In this document: positions 58,798-64,000 of the stretch, piece after piece
How positions within the stretch are numbered: position 1 is the stretch's first letter
Layout of the letters: every line of letters starts with the position of its first letter
Source of the DNA: Calycina herbarum
Taxonomy: Eukaryota > Ascomycota > Leotiomycetes > Helotiales > Pezizellaceae
Direction: 5' to 3'
Assembly (NCBI GenBank): GCA_001414485.1
Contig: LLEY01000022.1
Span: 868,001 to 932,000 of the forward strand
Length of the DNA stretch: 64,000 nucleotides
Translations under genes and position numbers: made by a program
The notes under the pieces: generated by a model
What the model saw: only the letters and a program-made list of their open reading frames with translations
Databases searched by the model: none
Told to the model about the DNA's origin: nothing

Positions 58798-60171
58798 ATG
58801 AGAAGAGAGACTTTGTCGTCGATGGCGCCCACATTCATGGTGTCCGCCCCAGGCAAAGTCATTTTCTTTGGTGAACATGCTGCCGTGTATGGCAAGCCAG
58901 CCATTGCCGCAGCCATCTCTCTCAGATCCTATCTTCTTGTCACCACACTCTCCGAGTCCCAACGAACCGTCCAACTGAATCTCAGAGACATTGGTTTGAA
59001 CCACACATGGAAAATTGACACTTTGCCATGGGATGTTTTCAACCAACCCTCTAAGAAAAGCCTACCTCACTCTATTGTCACCTCCCTCGACTTTGAATTG
59101 CTTAAAGCAATTAAACCGCATGCAGAAGCCGTGTCGAAGCACCTTCCACGCAAGCAACAAAAAATGCATATCGGATCTGCAACCGCCTTTCTCTACCTCT
59201 TCCTCTCCCTTGGCTCGCCGGAAAGTCTTGGATTCATCTACACTCTTCGATCCACCATTCCAATTGGCGCTGGTCTGGGAAGCAGTGCCAGTGTTTGCGT
59301 CTGCTTGAGCGCAGCGCTACTCCTTCAGATACGCAGCCTTGCAGGACCTTATCCTGACCAGCCTTCTGAGGAAGCAGAAGAACAGTTGCGACGTATTAAC
59401 TGCTGGGCGTTCGTAGGGGAGTTGTGCATACATGGAGACCCTAGCGGTGTGGACAATACAATCTCTATGGGTGGAAAGGCTGCGATCTTCCAAAGGAACG
59501 ATTCTGGATCATCATCTGTCACCGCTCTCACCAAGTTTCCGAAACTTCCACTTCTTCTCGTCAACACACAGCAAGCACGCTCAACATCTGCACAGGTAGA
59601 GAAGGTAAGATTATTAAAAAATATTCACCCCGAGATGACGGAGTATATCTTGAATGGGATTGGCAAACTTACAACTTCTGTTTTGCAGCATATTGCATCC
59701 GCTGATTTCGACGGCAATAACAACCCTGATACTCTTGAGCGCCTGGGAACCTTGATTCGTATGAACCACGGATTCCTGGTTGCGTTAGGGGTCTCTCACC
59801 CTCGTCTGGAGCGCATCCGCGAGCTCGTGGATTATGCGGATATTGGCTGGACAAAACTCACCGGCGCCGGAGGTGGTGGATGTGCTATCACACTCTTCCG
59901 ACCAGGCGTCAAAAAGCAAATTCTTAAAGCCTTGGAGCGGGATTTTAAGGAAGAAGGGTTCCAAACATACGAAGCTATCCTGGGCACTGACGGAGTTGGG
60001 GTGCTTTCCCCTACTGTATTCCGATATGACATCGATGGAAAAGGTGGTGAAGAGATTGAGCAGGAAATATTTGAAAATGTTGTTGGTACTGAGGGAATCG
60101 AACGATTGGTTGGACTAGGGGCGCAGGAAAATCGGGAGGGATGGAAATTCTGGACGCGGATGGAAACCTAG
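58798..60171 (+). CDS. ERG12: Mevalonate kinase
   Basis: It phosphorylates mevalonate with ATP in the cytosolic/peroxisomal mevalonate pathway that feeds ergosterol synthesis. The product has 457 residues and no intron. GHMP-kinase motifs are all present: SAPGKVIFFGEHAAVYGKPA near the N-terminus, the ATP-binding PIGAGLGSSASV loop, HGDPSGVDN with the catalytic Asp region, and the C-terminal KLTGAGGGGCAI. The ATG at 58798 has A at -3; an in-frame ATG at 58822 (MAPTFMVSAPGK) is an alternative that costs eight residues. No stop, frameshift or RIP scar is seen, although RIP blocks begin about 320 bp upstream and 300 bp downstream. Functional sequence is therefore likely maintained by selection. 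Confidence 0.95.
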   Translation: MRRETLSSMAPTFMVSAPGKVIFFGEHAAVYGKPAIAAAISLRSYLLVTTLSESQRTVQLNLRDIGLNHTWKIDTLPWDVFNQPSKKSLPHSIVTSLDFELLKAIKPHAEAVSKHLPRKQQKMHIGSATAFLYLFLSLGSPESLGFIYTLRSTIPIGAGLGSSASVCVCLSAALLLQIRSLAGPYPDQPSEEAEEQLRRINCWAFVGELCIHGDPSGVDNTISMGGKAAIFQRNDSGSSSVTALTKFPKLPLLLVNTQQARSTSAQVEKVRLLKNIHPEMTEYILNGIGKLTTSVLQHIASADFDGNNNPDTLERLGTLIRMNHGFLVALGVSHPRLERIRELVDYADIGWTKLTGAGGGGCAITLFRPGVKKQILKALERDFKEEGFQTYEAILGTDGVGVLSPTVFRYDIDGKGGEEIEQEIFENVVGTEGIERLVGLGAQENREGWKFWTRMET

Positions 60172-60467
60172 CGGTTCAGCTGCGAAACCTGCCGCGTTTT
60201 GAGGATATAAAACTAGCCCCTTAGGCACCTCAAAGTTCTAAAAGCTTGTTGCGCAGTTGTTTTGCTTGTTACCTTGGAACTTCACTTAATTGCTTCTTCA
60301 ATTGCGAGACAGTCAGCTTGCTACACAAATTCCTTGCTATAAACAGACGGTCACAATATAAAATCGAATAGAACAGTGTGAGACCAGCCTTTGATTGTCT
60401 AAAAGTATAGGAAAAAACCCAAGGCATATATAGGGAAAACCTCAGAGGAAAAACCCTATACTAAATG
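60172..60467. other. 3' flank of mevalonate kinase
   Basis: GC-normal spacer without a gene. It ends at about 60,468, where TGTGACGGCCC begins the next degraded block. Confidence 0.5.
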
Positions 60468-63400
60468 TGACGGCCCTCTACAAATGCACCAAAAGAAGTG
60501 CTTGTAGAATAGTACCTGTATTCGAAGAAAACTAAACTAAAGAGAGAAGAGGAGAGTTAGTACGCTCTGTCTCTATTTAAGTATACTAAGCTTATCTCAG
60601 TTCCTTAGACTCTATTATAAAGAATTCTTAGCCTTAGATAAGACGTTAGCTAAGTTATAACCTACCTACCTCCCTGCCCCCTGCCCGTACTATCTCTAAT
60701 TAAACTTAGGCTCTTCTAATTAGGCTTAGACGCTCCTAACCCCTGTCTTAGCTAACTTCTTTATTCTAGAGTCTAAGAGAGTTTAGTAATCTTTTTAGTA
60801 AGATCGACAACTATAAGATTAAGCTTTTAACTTTGAAGAGATATAATTCAACAACTATAACTCTAGGTATAATAGTATATACTTTTAGTAAAAATTTATC
60901 TATTTTTCTATCGTATATAATACTTATTTTTACTATACTAGATACTCTCTAGGGAAACTAGAGAGTCTTAAAGCTAAGTGTTAAATTCTAGAATAATAAC
61001 TATTAAATATCGAATTCGCTTTTCTATAAGTAAATAATAATAACCTCTTATACTAACGAGTACGATATATTAAATTATTTAGTAGACTATACTTAATAAT
61101 TCTACGAGGTGTTTTATCTATCTCTTTTGATTTAGTAAAGTAGTTACTAATTTTAGTCTAGCTCTCTCTCTTTATCTAAATTCACTTCGCTCTTCTTTTA
61201 ACACTTCTACTTTATCTAACTACTAGTAATATTATACTATATAAAACTAGATAAGATAATCGAAAAAAGAAAAAAGATAGACGCTCTTATAAAGCGAAAG
61301 ACTAAAAGTAAGTAAATAATCCTTAGTACTAAGAGGATCTTATAGATTTTCTAGATAATAAGGTTTTTAGTTTAGATAATAAGAACGATAAGAACGATAA
61401 CGACGACGATAATAGTAGTTTTTCTAGTATTAATCTATTACTAGAGTAGCGTTTAATAAGAGAAGACGATAATAATAGCTCTATATTAAGAGATAGAATT
61501 ATTAAAATCCTATAACTATTATCTAATAACTTATAGTTTATTATTTTAAAAGCTATATCTAAAAATAACATTTTAAACTAGTATACTATATTAGGGAAAT
61601 GTTTAATAGTAATTCTAAATCATAGTTAGCCTAATAAGTAGAGGAATAGAAGGTCTTATTATATATAAATACGTATACTTAACTATTTAATTTTTAGTAG
61701 TACTAATGTTTTATTAGTTACGAAGATAGAGTTTAGAAAAAGCCTTATTTTCTATGTTTATTCTATTCTTACTAGAAAGATAACTATCTAGATTATTTCT
61801 TTATTAAAGTTAGAAAAGAAGTAGCTAGAGAATATCTATAGTATTAGTTATATAAATCTTATATTACTTACTAGAGAAACGCTAAAGAAGAATAAAAAGA
61901 AAATCTATATAGATATTTATATTAGAAAAGTCTTATATATCCTTCTTAGCCTAGAGTTAGCTATTAGCTCTTGATTTATACGTCTTATAAAAACCTCTTA
62001 AGTATAAACTTAGATAGATATAGTAGCTATTAATAAATATTATCTAGTAGAGTAATAGAAGTTAAGTAATTTCTAGTTGAATTTCCTTACTTTATACTAA
62101 TTAAGATTAATTTTAAGAAAGAATATAGTATAGTTTAGCTACTCTGCTATACTTATAGCCTTAGCTAAGAAACTTGTTTTAAAAGAGGCTAGTTTTAGAC
62201 TAATTAGACGAATACTATACTAAATAATAATTCTTTAAATAAGTATTAACTAACTAGATATATCTATTGTCGTTTACTCTCTTACTAAAGGTTATCTCTT
62301 AGATTATAAGTTATTATATTTTCTTTAGAATAATACTTTTAATACTAATAGTACTTTAATACCTAAGTATATTCTAAAAACTATTATATTTATTAATAGT
62401 ATAAGAAAAGTTTAGAAGATATTAGCTATGTTATAACGAATATTAAAAGCTAAAGACGTAGAATTTATAGTAATAGAACTAAAATACTATAATTTAGTAG
62501 TAGATAATCGATTTAAACTAAAGTACGTAGTAGTTGAATTTAATTCTCGAATACTAGATTATAATAAGAACTTTTAATATATAATATTTAAGAACTATAA
62601 TAGAGCGACTTATATTATAGTTACTACTATATCGCTTAGTATAGGAATAAATATTCCTAATATCGATTATATTATATATTAGAGTTTTCTAATTAATAAT
62701 AATAGTATAGAGGATATATAGTAGAGATATAAGCGTAGTAGTCGAGGTAAAAGCTAAACTAGTATTACTTATATCTTTTTACTATTTTAGGCTTTTAATA
62801 ATAAGAGTTATTATAAAGAGCGTCTTAATCGTCCTTTTAATATATTAGTATCTTAAACGTAAAAGAAGAGAAGAAAGACGAAGAATAAACTACTAAGCTA
62901 AAGAAAATAATTCTAAATTTCTAATATAAGAAAACCTAAAGAATATAGCTAGGTTATAATAGAAGAGAATATCTAAAAGCTAGCGTAGTCTATTAAGTAT
63001 AAAAAGTATAGATAGAAGCTCTTATCTATATAAAGAGATTTCTATAATACTTCTAAGTATCGGTGTAAAGTTGTTTTAGAAGTTCTAGAAGAAGATAAGT
63101 TATTATTATTTCTATTAAAAACTCTAGTACTATACGAAGATCTAATTAAGCTTTTAAAGTTATTTAATAATATTAATAGAGTACTCTCTACTAGGTCTTA
63201 CGTGTTTATTATATTAGAATTCGTTGAATAATTTACTTAGATAAGTATAACTAAGCTATTTCTAAACTAGAATAAACGCTTTACTCTACTAGTTAATATA
63301 TTTCTATCTATAGATCTAAAATAGTAGATTTGTTCTCTTTACTTTATAAAGAAGAATAAGGATTAAGCTTTTTAGAATAGGCTTACTTCTCTCTTATCTA

Positions 63401-64000
63401 ATAAGATTATATAAAAAATATTCTTAATAAACTAATTAAGTAGGTTATCTATAATATTAATAGGTCTAAGAGTACTTAACCTCTTTTAGATTCTTAAGAG
63501 GCTAGACGTAGTCTACTATTAAGTAAAATCTCTTCTTTATTAAAATAGGAGTTTTAAGATAAGTAAGAAGTATAGCTAGCTAATAAAATATTTTAAATTC
63601 GCTCTCTTATATCTAAAAAATACATAGTATTTATAGTAGTAAGGAAGACTAAATAGACTAAAGTAAAAGAATTAAAAAACGCTCTAGAAGCTAAAAGAAA
63701 GAAGCTATTAAAAGAAGCTAAGCGTTAAAAGCTATTAGACGTAGAAAGAGAGTAGTTATTAAATAAGATAAAGCGAGAAGCTAAAGAGAAAGTCTTTAAC
63801 GTAGAAAATATTATTTTAGAGATAGACTAGATTCTTTATAAATAATAGATTAATAAAAATCTAGTGTATAAGACTACTAGAACTCGAGAGTAAAATTCTA
63901 ATAACCTCTACTATTAGATATTAGTAGCTTAGACTAGATAAAGCTTTCTAGAGAGAATAGAAGATAATATTCCTTTATAAGTATATAGAAGAAGAGAAAC
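60468..64000. repeat. Second AT-rich RIP-degraded block, continues past the window
   Basis: AT-rich, TA-dense DNA with only one short chance ORF (61329-61571). The first 250 bp keep a GC-richer patch (around 60665-60690, CCTCCCTGCCCCCTGCCC). TGTGACG at 60468 looks like the start of an LTR, but no matching end is in the window. A helicase remnant occupies the centre. A Lys/Glu/Arg-rich frame with stops at about 63,630-63,830 may be the C-terminal part of the same element. Confidence 0.85.
61690..62800 (+). pseudogene. RIP-degraded RecQ/DEAD-type helicase
   Basis: Plus-strand fragments follow the order of an SF2 helicase. A Walker A-like segment at 61717-61751 reads VTKIEFRKSLIF, with the GKS glycine lost. 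A YSAILIA stretch near 62,140-62,170 is the SAT motif position. KTIIFINS near 62,380 starts the second RecA lobe. SIGINIPNIDYII near 62,640-62,680 is motif V, and RYKRSSRGKS at about 62,724-62,753 is motif VI. Interrupting stops are TAG or TAA. Such helicases occur in fungi as subtelomeric telomere-linked helicase genes and in some mobile elements; which applies here is open. Confidence 0.72.

Noticed and set aside
58798..60171. Mevalonate kinase as a processed retrocopy because it lacks introns
   Set aside because: No poly(A) remnant or target duplication is seen, and intronless fungal genes are common.
60468..60720. LTR starting TGTGACGGCCC
   Set aside because: It looks like an LTR start, but no second copy or matching end is in the window, so no LTR is called.
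61329..61571. 80-codon ORF in the second RIP block
   Set aside because: The product is almost entirely Leu/Ser/Ile/Lys from AT-rich DNA, a by-product of composition.
1..64000. CRISPR arrays, operons, tRNA or rRNA genes
   Set aside because: None seen. The window is eukaryotic, and no cloverleaf or rRNA-like sequence was recognised by eye.

Overview
The window is fungal nuclear DNA from a filamentous ascomycete (Pezizomycotina). The genes have short GT..AG introns (mostly 49-170 nt). The products are typical of the group: a WOPR regulator, a GPI-anchored GH76 mannanase-like protein, a secreted LysM protein and a PTH11-like membrane protein. Large AT-rich blocks carry the scars of repeat-induced point mutation (RIP). 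The WOPR N-terminus and the AT-rich/GC-balanced layout suggest Leotiomycetes (Helotiales), but that is an inference. No tRNA, rRNA or CRISPR was seen.

Layout. 1-45.4 kb is a GC-balanced, gene-bearing region. In order it holds SKP1 (-), the GPI mannosyltransferase SMP3 (+), a Cys/Ser/Thr-rich surface-type protein (+), a secreted LysM protein (+), a small probable mitochondrial protein (+), an FAD oxidoreductase (-), an RBR-type E3 ubiquitin ligase (+), tyrosyl-DNA phosphodiesterase TDP1 (+), a 4.8-kb gene desert, a WOPR (Sge1/Ryp1/Reg1-type) master regulator with about 2 kb of pyrimidine-rich upstream DNA (+), a 673-bp TA-flanked MITE, a small hypothetical gene (-), a GH76 Dfg5/Dcw1-type protein (-), a frameshifted PTH11-like gene (-) and an HNH-nuclease gene (+).

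45.43-58.48 kb is an AT-rich, RIP-degraded block with no long ORF. It is a pile of dead transposons: a degenerate tandem repeat; a Ty3/gypsy chromovirus whose ends are fully resolved (LTRs, 5-bp target duplication GTTTA, polypurine tract); a Ty1/copia pol fragment; a Tad1-type LINE with EN, RT and RNase H; and the start of a pogo/Fot1-like transposase. 58.5-60.45 kb is a GC-normal island holding one intact gene, mevalonate kinase (ERG12). 60.47-64 kb is a second RIP block with a degraded RecQ/DEAD-type helicase, which runs off the window.

Functional threads. SMP3 (GPI precursor synthesis), the GH76 protein (a GPI-anchored wall cross-linking type), the LysM protein and the GPI-like surface protein all concern the cell surface. 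SKP1 and the RBR ligase belong to ubiquitin signalling, and TDP1 carries an N-terminal ubiquitin-interacting-like motif. None of these looks like an operon or a metabolic cluster. Splice junctions were deduced by eye from GT..AG sites, reading-frame continuity and family knowledge; no database search was run.
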